From positions 1-43,976 of the forward strand of contig JAOHEK010000024.1 in assembly GCA_028097405.1 (NCBI GenBank): a stretch of 43,976 nucleotides of DNA, given 5' to 3'. Under the pieces are notes generated by a model, which was not told the origin of the DNA, did not search any database, and saw nothing but the letters and a program-made list of their open reading frames with translations. Shown here piece by piece: positions 25,386 through 33,377 of this stretch. The position numbers and the translations under genes are program-made. The stretch is from Paracoccaceae bacterium (GTDB lineage Bacteria > Pseudomonadota > Alphaproteobacteria > Rhodobacterales > Rhodobacteraceae). Each line of letters opens with the position of its first letter. Position 1 is the stretch's first letter.

Positions 25386-26432
25386 ATGTCTAAGATAGCA
25401 TCGATAACGGGGGCCTTACTGGCTTTGGGAGTGACGACTTCAGCGCATGCACAAGCAAACTTAACGGGGGAGACAACACCGGCAACGCAAACCGCCGCGC
25501 AGACAATGCTGGGGGTCGCCGAGCTTGCGGCAGCCTCGGGTCTTGCCAATATTCAGGTTGCAACGGGCCAAACGCTGACCAATTCGATCCAGAACGTCGC
25601 AGAAGGTAAGACTGACATCGCAGCCGCGCCCTTTGTTTTGCCGTTCCTGCTGTCCAGAGGTGCTGGACCCTACGCCAGCGTTGGCCCTGAGGCTGGGGCC
25701 GAGTTGGCGTCTAACCTGTCGGTTCTTTATACGTATCAGCTTGCTGTGCTCGCACTCTCTTCCTACGAGAGTAGCAATTTCGGCGGATGGGATTCGATCG
25801 AAGGCGCAACAATCTACAATGGTCCACCGCGCGGCGCTGCTTTGAATAAAGCGCGAGCGATGGCCCGTCTTGTATCAGGACTGAATGACGGCGAAGGCTA
25901 CACCGGTATTCAGGTGAACTGGGGCCAGTTGGTGTCCACGATCACGGAAGGGTCTGCGGATGCGCATATTCTACCGTTGAACTTCCCGGATGCGCGCCAT
26001 TCGCAGGCTGCCTCATCAGGTGAAATGGTTGTGTATTCCTTCCCCAAGGAAATTTTCGAAGGGGAAGCAGGCACGAATTACAGCAACGCACCGGGCAATG
26101 CCGCCGTTGTTGAGCCCATCGTAGACGGCTTGATTGGACCCAACATTCGCATCGTTTCCGAGGATGGGTTCTTTCGCGGTTTTGCTGACATTGGCGGGGA
26201 CGTTGTCAACGTATCGATGGACGAAGAACTGGCCTATCAACTCACCAAGACCTTTCTTGAAGGGCTGGATCCAATCACCGCACGAACCCCAGCCATGGCA
26301 AGCGGTTGGTTAGGCGAAACTGACATCGCCAAGACCGGAATGTGCGGGCCAAATCCGCTAAAATACCATCCAGGTGCTGTTCGCGCGTGGAAAGAAGCAG
26401 GCTATGAGTTGCCCGAATGCGCCCTGCCATAA
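25386..26432 (+). CDS. TAXI-type TRAP transporter solute receptor
   Basis: 348 residues with a signal peptide (MSKIASITGALLALGVTTSAHA) and a strong GGGAGGAAC ribosome binding site. The mature part (SGLANIQVATGQTLTNSIQ, VAEGKTDIAAAPF, GPPRGAALNKARAM, EGSADAHILPLN) matches the TAXI (TRAP-associated extracytoplasmic immunogenic) receptor family, which delivers solutes to a fused TRAP permease. It lies 23 bases after the sulfatase and 63 bases before the permease. The ligand is unknown; by context it could be a sulfated or phosphonate aromatic acid. Confidence 0.87.
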   Translation: MSKIASITGALLALGVTTSAHAQANLTGETTPATQTAAQTMLGVAELAAASGLANIQVATGQTLTNSIQNVAEGKTDIAAAPFVLPFLLSRGAGPYASVGPEAGAELASNLSVLYTYQLAVLALSSYESSNFGGWDSIEGATIYNGPPRGAALNKARAMARLVSGLNDGEGYTGIQVNWGQLVSTITEGSADAHILPLNFPDARHSQAASSGEMVVYSFPKEIFEGEAGTNYSNAPGNAAVVEPIVDGLIGPNIRIVSEDGFFRGFADIGGDVVNVSMDEELAYQLTKTFLEGLDPITARTPAMASGWLGETDIAKTGMCGPNPLKYHPGAVRAWKEAGYELPECALP

Positions 26433-26446
26433 GACTTTGAAAAATG

Positions 26447-26475
26447 AAGGCGGCATTTTTGCCGCTTTCTTTAAA
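26447..26475 (+). terminator. Attenuator-type hairpin between receptor and permease
   Basis: AAGGCGGCA (26447-26455) pairs with TGCCGCTTT (26460-26468), allowing one G-T pair, across a four-base T loop and is followed by CTTTAAACTCTT. Such a partial terminator after a binding-protein gene would let the receptor be made in excess over the membrane part. Confidence 0.6.
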
Positions 26476-26495
26476 CTCTTAGCGCGAGCGGTAGC

Positions 26496-28850
26496 ATGAA
26501 CCAGACTTCAAATCCGGATACCCGTCACGCGACAAAGCCGCGTGGGTTTCTGTTTTGGCTGTCCTTGTTCGTCGTTGTCGCAGGATTGACGAATGCGATC
26601 CCCGGTGTTCCCGGACTGGACGACGGCCTGCGCAGTCTGACCGGGCTCGATTGGCTTAAGATCCGCAAATTCCCGACAGAGTGGTTTTACCCGTTTGCCT
26701 TTGCGTGCATGATGCTGTGCGTCGTGTTGAAGCATTCCGCATGGAAATCATGGGAAAACGAACCTGCTGGTAAACGCCGCCTTGGGTTGCTTATGGATCT
26801 TGCGATGGTCGCGGCGGCCTTCACGGTCTCTATCACTTACGTCGTTGAAATTGAATCCATCTGTCTGATTGACCAACTCACTGGCGAACGGGCCCGCCTG
26901 ACCGCAGAGGCGCTGAGGATTGAATCCGAGATCGCCCTGACGATGGGTCTTCCAGCGCCCTCAACCGTCGAAGACCCCAGTTGCGTGGGCAATACTGGTG
27001 GCTGGTTGGTTCTGATTGTCGGCCTGACAGTTCTGATTTTTCTGGTCTACAATATTCGCGTTTGGGGACTAGCCCTTGTTCTGGTTGCCCTTGCCGTGGC
27101 GCTTTACACCATCGTCACGGTCCTTGTTTGGTATTTTCATGGTCCTGAAGACATCAACAAATATTTGATGACCAAACTCGCGGGAGAGCCCCGCCTTCTG
27201 TCAGACGGGCGACCGCGTGTGCATGACATTCTGGTCAATAATGCGTCCGGTCTGATGGGCAGGTTCATGGATATCATGCTCAATACGATATTCCCTTATC
27301 TCGTGCTGGGATCGCTGTTCGGAGCCTCTGCCGGAGGGCAGTCGCTTATTAAACTCGCGTTTCGCTGGACGCGTAGGCTACGCGGCGGGCCAGCCCATGC
27401 AGCAATCGTTTCCTCGGCGATGTTCGGGACCATTTCTGGCGGGCCAATAGTCAATGTGCTATCTACGGGTGTTCTGACCATCCCTATGATGGTGAAGCGT
27501 GGCTATTCCAAGGTGTTTGCCGGAGGCGTAGAGGCGGCCGCGTCCTCTGGTGGGTCTATCATGCCACCAATCATGGGGATTGCTGCCTTTGTTTTGGCAT
27601 CTCTCACGGTCGTTCCTTACTCGCAAGTCATCATTGCGGCGATCATTCCAGCGGTCGCTTACTTCTTTTGCCTGTTCCTGTCGGTCGTCTTTCAAGCCCG
27701 CAAACAGAACATCAAAGCGATCGGTGAGTTGACCGATGATATGCGCATGTCACCTCAGGACATATTGAACCTGACGATGATATTCGGACCCATCTTATTG
27801 ATCCTTTCCTTACTACTGGCGACGAAAGACACGGTGGGCTGCGGGTTGCTGGGTGGTATTTTTGGGGCAGAGCGTAGCTTTGTGGATGGCACCTGTGCGG
27901 TCCAAAGCCTGTCATGGTTTCAACAGACTGTCCAAAATGCCGCCGGAGACGCTGGCAGTGCCGGGTGGTGGGCGGTCATACTCCTGATCGCGCTCTTGTT
28001 TCTGGATCCGAACGTGCGACAAAAGCCCGCCAAAATTGTCGATGCATTGTCAGATGCCGGCATTCTGGTGTCGTCGCTTTACCTTATGTTTCTTGCCGTT
28101 TCCGTAATTGATTTCTGCCTTCAATTCACGGGCCTGCCGAACTTTATATCTCTGGACGTGTTGGGATGGCTAAATTCGCTGAACCTTGGACAAGACGGCT
28201 CTGTCGGTTTCCAGCTCATCGCGCTGTTTGTCACGATGTTCATCGCCATTTTGTTGGGCATGGGCATGCCGGCTGTTCCCGCATACATCAATGTCGCGTT
28301 GTTGATGGGCCCCGTTCTGGCGGGGCTTGGGATTGCGACCTTTACCGCGCATATGTTCATATTCTATTTCGCGGTCGCCAGCGCGATTACCCCGCCGATT
28401 GCCTTGGCGGCATTTGCCGCCGCATCAATTACGGGCGCAGGTCCGATGGCCACTGGGTTTTCTGCAGTAAAGTCGGGCATCGTCATGTTCGTAATCCCGT
28501 TCATTTTTGCGCTTTATCCGGAAATTCTACTGATCGAAGCTGCCGTCATTGATCCGGTCAAAAGCGCCAGCGGGGCGCAAGTGTTTTTAGCCGGGTATGA
28601 CGGCGCGACGAACTGGACTGCACTTTCACTCATTCTTTGCAAGACCGCCTTGGCGCTCTATTTACTAGCGAGTTCACTCGCAGGATTTGATTATTGCAAG
28701 CTGGCGAGTTGGGAAATTATTTTACGCTTGAGCCTTGGGGTAATGATCATGTCATTCAGCACAACGCTTCAGATTGCGGGTATTGCCGGCGCGGTGATCA
28801 TGATTGTCTGGCATGCCGTTTCAAAGCGGCAAGGAATGATGGAATCGTGA
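26496..28850 (+). CDS. Fused TRAP transporter permease (DctQ-DctM, TAXI type)
   Basis: 784 residues with many membrane segments. The N-terminal part (FLFWLSLFVVVAGLTNAIPG onward, about 1-240) is the small-subunit-like region. From about 250 it is the large DctM domain with VLGSLFGASAGGQSLIKLA, GTISGGPIVNVLSTG, AAASSGGSIMPPIMGIAAFV and LLGMGMPAVPAYINVALLMG, the conserved loops of TRAP permeases. It works with the TAXI receptor as a Na+/H+-driven importer. The stop overlaps the GTG of the next gene, so the monooxygenase is co-translated. Intact. Confidence 0.9.
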   Translation: MNQTSNPDTRHATKPRGFLFWLSLFVVVAGLTNAIPGVPGLDDGLRSLTGLDWLKIRKFPTEWFYPFAFACMMLCVVLKHSAWKSWENEPAGKRRLGLLMDLAMVAAAFTVSITYVVEIESICLIDQLTGERARLTAEALRIESEIALTMGLPAPSTVEDPSCVGNTGGWLVLIVGLTVLIFLVYNIRVWGLALVLVALAVALYTIVTVLVWYFHGPEDINKYLMTKLAGEPRLLSDGRPRVHDILVNNASGLMGRFMDIMLNTIFPYLVLGSLFGASAGGQSLIKLAFRWTRRLRGGPAHAAIVSSAMFGTISGGPIVNVLSTGVLTIPMMVKRGYSKVFAGGVEAAASSGGSIMPPIMGIAAFVLASLTVVPYSQVIIAAIIPAVAYFFCLFLSVVFQARKQNIKAIGELTDDMRMSPQDILNLTMIFGPILLILSLLLATKDTVGCGLLGGIFGAERSFVDGTCAVQSLSWFQQTVQNAAGDAGSAGWWAVILLIALLFLDPNVRQKPAKIVDALSDAGILVSSLYLMFLAVSVIDFCLQFTGLPNFISLDVLGWLNSLNLGQDGSVGFQLIALFVTMFIAILLGMGMPAVPAYINVALLMGPVLAGLGIATFTAHMFIFYFAVASAITPPIALAAFAAASITGAGPMATGFSAVKSGIVMFVIPFIFALYPEILLIEAAVIDPVKSASGAQVFLAGYDGATNWTALSLILCKTALALYLLASSLAGFDYCKLASWEIILRLSLGVMIMSFSTTLQIAGIAGAVIMIVWHAVSKRQGMMES

Positions 28851-30415
28851 CGTCCGAGTTGGATGCAGATGTAACGATTGTCGGGGCCGGACCGGTTGGT
28901 TTGTTGTTGGCGATATTGTTGGGCCGCGCCGGTAAGTCCGTCATCATAACCGAAAAATGGCCCCACATCTATGAGCGCCCCCGTGCCGTTACGATGGATG
29001 CCGAAGTGGCGCGTATTCTTGCAACCTTGGGCATTGATTGCGACACTGATCCCGCCTTCGAGAACCACAAAGAACTATATTACTGGAAGAACGCGGACTT
29101 ACAAGATTTGCAGATTGTCGACTGGGAAAGCCTCGCGCCGTGTGGTTGGCATGTCACCTACTGGTTCAACCAGCCCGAGCTCGAAACCCGCCTGGTTGAG
29201 ATGGTCAAGACACTGCCGACCGTGACGCTCTTTCGCGGCTGGACGGCTGTTGAGCTGTCACAAGACGAAGACAATACGCAAGTTGTGGTGCAGGATACGG
29301 CCACCGGTCAAAGCCGAAAAATCCTAAATGCGCAGTTTGTTGTGGGTGCGGACGGGGCCAACAGCTTTGTGCGCGACAGCCTCGGATTACCAGTCATCGA
29401 CAAGGGTTATTTTTTCGATTGGCTCATCCTCGACTTGATACCAGATGCTGGGTTCAAAACCTCTCCTGCGCAGTGGCAGTTGTGTGATCCCAAACGCCCC
29501 ACGACCATTGTGCCCGGCGGCCCCGGACGCCGCCGTTGGGAATTCATGGTGTTGCCATCCGAAGACATCGACGAGATGGCCAAACCAGAAACTGCGTGGC
29601 GCCTGTTGGAACCGTGGGGGCTGACGCCCGACACTGCGAAACTGGAACGCAGTGCGGTCTACCGATTCCAAGCGCAATGGGCAGAACAGTGGCTAGCGGG
29701 GCGCTGCATGATAGCGGGGGACGCAGCACACCTGATGCCACCCTTTGCTGGCGAGGGGATGTGTGCAGGTTTGCGCGATGCTGTGGCGTTGTGGTGGCGG
29801 TTGTCCGGCATCTTGGATGGCACCCTTCCGTTGCAGGTGTTGGACAGCTTTGAAAGCGAACGCATCGCCCACGCCAAACACTACATCCAGTTCAGTCAAA
29901 ACCTTGGCGACATCATCTGCATCGCTGATCCCGACAAAGCCGCTCAGCGCGACAAACGTATGATGGCAGACCTCGAGGCGCGCGACCACCAGCCCATAAC
30001 AGGTGATCTGGTGAAGTTAGGATCGGGCATATGGTGCGAAGAGTCGCCAAGTGCAGGCGAGCTATCGCCCCAAGGTGTCGTGCGGTTCGAAGGTCAAAAA
30101 GATCGGTTTGATCAAGCCGTCGGCCAGGGCTGGATGGTTCTGGCGTTGGAATGTGCGATCGATGGCGTGTTGAGCGACGTCCATCAAACCGCCCTCGCTA
30201 GGCTTAATGGACGATTGCTAACGGTCGGGCCAGATGGAGGTGGATTCAATGTTGTCACGACGGACAACGCTTATGCCGATTGGGCGAGTGAGACCGACGC
30301 GCGGTATATAATCGTGCGACCCGACTTCTATGTCGCAGCGACCGCCAAAACTCCCGAACAATTGGCGGACTGCTTGGACACGATCATCGATAAGCTCGGC
30401 ATTAGAACGTTTTGA
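28847..30415 (+). CDS. FAD-dependent aromatic hydroxylase (MhpA-like)
   Basis: 522 residues from GTG 28847, which overlaps the permease stop (GTGA) and has AAGGAATGATGGA upstream; open frame continues further upstream but overlaps the permease. The family is class A flavoprotein monooxygenases. FAD motif GAGPVG (13-18), ERPRAVTMDAEVARIL (about 43-58), VVGADGANSFVRDSLG, and GDAAHLMPPFAGEGMCAGLRD mark the FAD_binding_3 domain. It resembles 3-(3-hydroxyphenyl)propionate hydroxylase and related phenol hydroxylases, so it probably inserts one oxygen ortho to a phenolic OH using NAD(P)H. A C-terminal thioredoxin-like tail (GWMVLALE...IIVRPDFYVAATA) is present. A logical step after desulfation of an aryl sulfate. 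Confidence 0.87.
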   Translation: MTSELDADVTIVGAGPVGLLLAILLGRAGKSVIITEKWPHIYERPRAVTMDAEVARILATLGIDCDTDPAFENHKELYYWKNADLQDLQIVDWESLAPCGWHVTYWFNQPELETRLVEMVKTLPTVTLFRGWTAVELSQDEDNTQVVVQDTATGQSRKILNAQFVVGADGANSFVRDSLGLPVIDKGYFFDWLILDLIPDAGFKTSPAQWQLCDPKRPTTIVPGGPGRRRWEFMVLPSEDIDEMAKPETAWRLLEPWGLTPDTAKLERSAVYRFQAQWAEQWLAGRCMIAGDAAHLMPPFAGEGMCAGLRDAVALWWRLSGILDGTLPLQVLDSFESERIAHAKHYIQFSQNLGDIICIADPDKAAQRDKRMMADLEARDHQPITGDLVKLGSGIWCEESPSAGELSPQGVVRFEGQKDRFDQAVGQGWMVLALECAIDGVLSDVHQTALARLNGRLLTVGPDGGGFNVVTTDNAYADWASETDARYIIVRPDFYVAATAKTPEQLADCLDTIIDKLGIRTF

Positions 30416-30643
30416 CTGTTCAGATGGCGCTGGATTGGCAATTCCATCACAAAAGCACGCGACAAGAGCTAATCGCAGCCATTGGTAAAGCTGCAGCGAA
30501 AGCTGACTAAGTCCGTGCACTGTGAGTTCGCCCATGGACTGATTTTGCCGTTGCAGCGGATGTCCGGAATGACGGGCCGCACCGTAGCATCGCAGGTTAC
30601 GGCTGGATGTCTCCTTTGGGCCGTGTTTGTTACGGTAGAGATT

Positions 30644-31540
30644 TCACGCGGCCCCCGTCAGCAAGTTGCGCAACGCCTGAAATCCCTGTCGTTGCAATGT
30701 CTCGCGGCGGTAGACGAGGTAATAGCCAAACCCTTCCCGTGAAATAGGCGGGCCAAGTCGAACGATGTCGCCCGATTGGACATAGGCATCTTCCAACCCG
30801 AGGGATCCGATCGCCAGACCTTCGCCGTGGCGGACCATGTCCAGCATTGCAGGATAGTTGCGGACTTCGTGAAGAGGCGTATCAGCGGCAAATTTTGCCT
30901 GCGTGATTTCTCTCCACAGGCTCCAATCCATCCACCCCATTCCATGCGGGTCTCCATGATCGAGCAGCCAGCCCTTTCGAAGTGTGCCGGGTAAATCATC
31001 CGGATCAATTGTCGGGTGTTCATTCAAAAATTGCGGGGCGGCAATGACATAGCATTCCTCAGCAAACAGCAAATCGGCCTCATGCCCGTGAAAGTTTCCT
31101 GCGCCGAACTGAATGGACGCATCCACAGCAAGGTCATCAAACTGGTGGTAATCATCGGCGGTGATGAAGTTGACAGTTGCCGACGTGGCCGCGCGCATCG
31201 CAGCGAGACGCGGCATCAGCCACAGATGCATGATCCCGAACGACGCCCCAAGCACAATCTGGTCACCCCGGTCGCGAGGCAGAGCCCGCATGCCCAATTC
31301 CAAACGATCCAGACTTGGTGTTGCCAGATCAGCGAGGGCTTCGCCCAAGAGCGTGAGGCGAATGACGTTACCTTTGCGCTGGAACAACTTGGCGTCCAAC
31401 CAGCGTTCCAGATTGGCGATGTGGCGCGTCACAGCCGGTTGCGCGATGCCAAGCTCCTGCGCGGCTTGGGTGAAGCTCAGATGTCGTGACGCCACCTCAA
31501 AGGCAATGAGAGCATTCATCGGGGGCAGTTTGCGGCGCAT
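30644..31540 (-). CDS. LysR-family transcriptional regulator (GcvA-like)
   Basis: 298 residues. MRRKLPPMNALIAFEVASRH plus LSFTQAAQELGIAQPAVTRH is the helix-turn-helix typical of the GcvA-type LysR group, followed by a substrate-binding domain (QIVLGASFGIMHLWLMPRLA). It runs convergent to the FAD hydroxylase and divergent from the HD-protein/hydroxylase pair, which it probably controls. A dyad with a LysR-box look sits just in front of its own start. The 228-base gap 30416-30643 downstream has no gene. Confidence 0.9.
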   Translation of the reverse strand: MRRKLPPMNALIAFEVASRHLSFTQAAQELGIAQPAVTRHIANLERWLDAKLFQRKGNVIRLTLLGEALADLATPSLDRLELGMRALPRDRGDQIVLGASFGIMHLWLMPRLAAMRAATSATVNFITADDYHQFDDLAVDASIQFGAGNFHGHEADLLFAEECYVIAAPQFLNEHPTIDPDDLPGTLRKGWLLDHGDPHGMGWMDWSLWREITQAKFAADTPLHEVRNYPAMLDMVRHGEGLAIGSLGLEDAYVQSGDIVRLGPPISREGFGYYLVYRRETLQRQGFQALRNLLTGAA

Positions 31541-31543
31541 GAT

Positions 31544-31569
31544 CTCTCCATACCTTTTGGTTATGAGAG
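31544..31569. promoter_or_regulatory. Candidate LysR operator
   Basis: CTCTCCATACC and GGTTATGAGAG face each other across four T residues (31544-31569), an interrupted inverted repeat of the size of a LysR binding site. It lies 4 bases upstream of the LysR start and about 65 bases before the divergent HD-protein gene. The position suits autorepression and divergent activation. Confidence 0.5.
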
Positions 31570-31634
31570 GATGACATTTTTTGGCCTCGGCTCAATCGCT
31601 TTTCTGCGCCATAAAGAAGCCGTGAAGGCGAAAA

Positions 31635-32267
31635 ATGGAGCATGCCGTGGAGCGGGTGAACTTTAGACAGATGAAAGACGGCACCAAGGAAGAATATGAC
31701 TTCCTCACGGAGCATGAGACGGAATATGCCGCTGGCACGGCGGATCGTCTGCTCAAAGCGCTGGTTGAGTTGGACGAGAGCCTGTCGGGGTATCAAGTCA
31801 CGCGGTTGGGCCATTCATTGCAGTCTGCCACGCGCGCTTGGCGCGACGGTGCGGATATCGATTGGGTGGTGTCCACGCTACTGCACGACATCGGCGACAT
31901 TTATGCGCCCTACAATCACGATGAATATGCCGCCACTGTAATTCGGCCCTTCGTGCGCGAACAATGCGCATGGACCGTTGAAAAGCACGGCGATTTTCAG
32001 ATGATCTATTACGGCGAACATGTGGGCACCGATCCGCACAAACGGGACGCCTTTCGCGACAGCCCGTATTTCGACGATTGCGCAACGTTCTGCGAACGCT
32101 GGGATCAATCCAGCTTTGATCCTGATTACGACATGCTGCCGGTCTCGTTCTTCGCGCCCATGGTGCGCGAGGTATTCGCCCGCACGCCCTATGACGCTGC
32201 AGTGATCCAAAGTGGCGTGCGCGCACCGTTGCAAGATGCGGATGTCTCCGCCGAGCGCGCCGATTGA
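31635..32267 (+). CDS. HD-domain protein, probable PhnZ-like mixed-valent di-iron oxygenase
   Basis: 210 residues of the HD superfamily. The spacing and context of metal ligands resemble PhnZ, which oxidatively cleaves 2-amino-1-hydroxyethylphosphonate, rather than an ordinary phosphohydrolase: His60 in RLGHSLQSA, His84-Asp85 in LLHDIGD, His95 in YNHDEYAATVI, His118 in VEKHGDFQM and Asp157 in FCERWDQSS. PhnZ's lid residues Tyr24 and Glu27 are not obviously kept (a Tyr lies at 53), so the substrate should differ. It is 21 bases before a membrane di-iron hydroxylase gene in one operon, opposite a LysR gene. The HD fold is certain; the oxygenase role is inference. Confidence 0.72.
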   Translation: MEHAVERVNFRQMKDGTKEEYDFLTEHETEYAAGTADRLLKALVELDESLSGYQVTRLGHSLQSATRAWRDGADIDWVVSTLLHDIGDIYAPYNHDEYAATVIRPFVREQCAWTVEKHGDFQMIYYGEHVGTDPHKRDAFRDSPYFDDCATFCERWDQSSFDPDYDMLPVSFFAPMVREVFARTPYDAAVIQSGVRAPLQDADVSAERAD

Positions 32268-32288
32268 TCCTGTTGAAGGTGATTTGAC

Positions 32289-33290
32289 ATGTCTGACAGC
32301 CAAGACCCACCCGCATATGCAGAGCGCAAAATCTGGAATTTTACCCCAAGTTTGCCGCTGCAAATGGCCCCGTATTATGCATGGCCGCTCAAGCCGATTG
32401 CGTCTTTGATGTACCTGTTGCGCAGCTGGAATCCGGTCGGAATGCGTTGTCTGTTTCTACTGGGCGCTGTCATCACATGGGGCTTCTTCACGCCAGACTT
32501 GAGCCGCGCGCAAACCGTGTCGTTTGACTGGATCAGCGAGGTCTGGTGGCGCAATTTCATTATCCTGTTCAGCGTTGCGGGAGGTCTGCATCTACTGCTG
32601 TGGAAATTTGGTGTTCAAGGCGACGAGACGCGGTATGACATGCGCCCGATGATGACGGGCGCGAAGGTGTTCTGGTTCAAGAACCAAGTCTGGGACAACA
32701 TGTTTTGGTCCTTTGTGGCGATGCAGTTCTGGACCTTCTTCGAATGCCTGATCTGGTTTGCCTACGCCAATGGCTGGGCCACGATGATTACTTTCGAGAG
32801 TAATCCAATCTGGTTTGTTGTGCTGATCATCCTGATCCCGATCTGGGCTGGCTTCTATTTTTATGCGCATCACCGCCTGTTGCACCGCGGGTTTCTGTAC
32901 CGGCATGTCCATTCTTGGCACCACCGCAATATCAACACAGGGCCTTGGTCTGGCCTCGCGATGCATCCGGTCGAAAGCTTCATCTTGATGACAGATACGC
33001 TGTTGTTTCTGGTGATACCGGCCCATCCGATCCATGTGATTTTTCTGCTATTCCACCACGGTGTCGGCGCACCGACATCCCATACCGGCTTCGAAAAGCT
33101 GAAGATTGGCAGGATCGGTGGTGTCGAGGTTGGCGATTTTTTCCACCAGCTTCACCACCGGTTTTTTGATTGCAACTACGGCACCTTTGAGACTCCATGG
33201 GACGAATGGTTCAACACGTTCCACGACGGAACAGACAGCGGCAATGAACTGGTGAAAGAACGCCGTCGTAAAATCTGGTCGACGACGTGA
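32289..33290 (+). CDS. Fatty-acid hydroxylase / sterol desaturase-family membrane protein
   Basis: 333 residues with several membrane helices (about 52-66, 88-105, 138-160, 172-192, 234-256). Histidine boxes typical of membrane non-heme di-iron oxygenases are HHRLLH (194-199), HSWHH (208-212), FHHGVGAPTSH (256-265) and HQLHHRFFDCNYG (286-298). The family hydroxylates or desaturates lipids or sterol-like molecules at the membrane. It follows the HD protein by 21 bases, so both are probably made together. Two different di-iron-type oxygenase families in one operon suggest successive oxidation of one membrane-derived substrate. No damage seen. Confidence 0.85.
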   Translation: MSDSQDPPAYAERKIWNFTPSLPLQMAPYYAWPLKPIASLMYLLRSWNPVGMRCLFLLGAVITWGFFTPDLSRAQTVSFDWISEVWWRNFIILFSVAGGLHLLLWKFGVQGDETRYDMRPMMTGAKVFWFKNQVWDNMFWSFVAMQFWTFFECLIWFAYANGWATMITFESNPIWFVVLIILIPIWAGFYFYAHHRLLHRGFLYRHVHSWHHRNINTGPWSGLAMHPVESFILMTDTLLFLVIPAHPIHVIFLLFHHGVGAPTSHTGFEKLKIGRIGGVEVGDFFHQLHHRFFDCNYGTFETPWDEWFNTFHDGTDSGNELVKERRRKIWSTT

Positions 33291-33377
33291 GTTGGCATTG
33301 TCATGTCGCGGGCCTTCGCGTCTTAGAAAAAGCACCGAGAGTAAAACCTTGTTTACATTTATGTGTAGTAGTCCAGA

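Noticed and set aside
28694..28846. Upstream extension of the FAD hydroxylase
   Set aside because: It overlaps the permease coding sequence; the GTG at 28847 precedes the family N-terminus directly.
30480..30640. Sequence resembling short intergenic stretches near 22390 and 35180
   Set aside because: Matches are too short and irregular by eye to define a repeat family; a genome-wide self-comparison would be needed.
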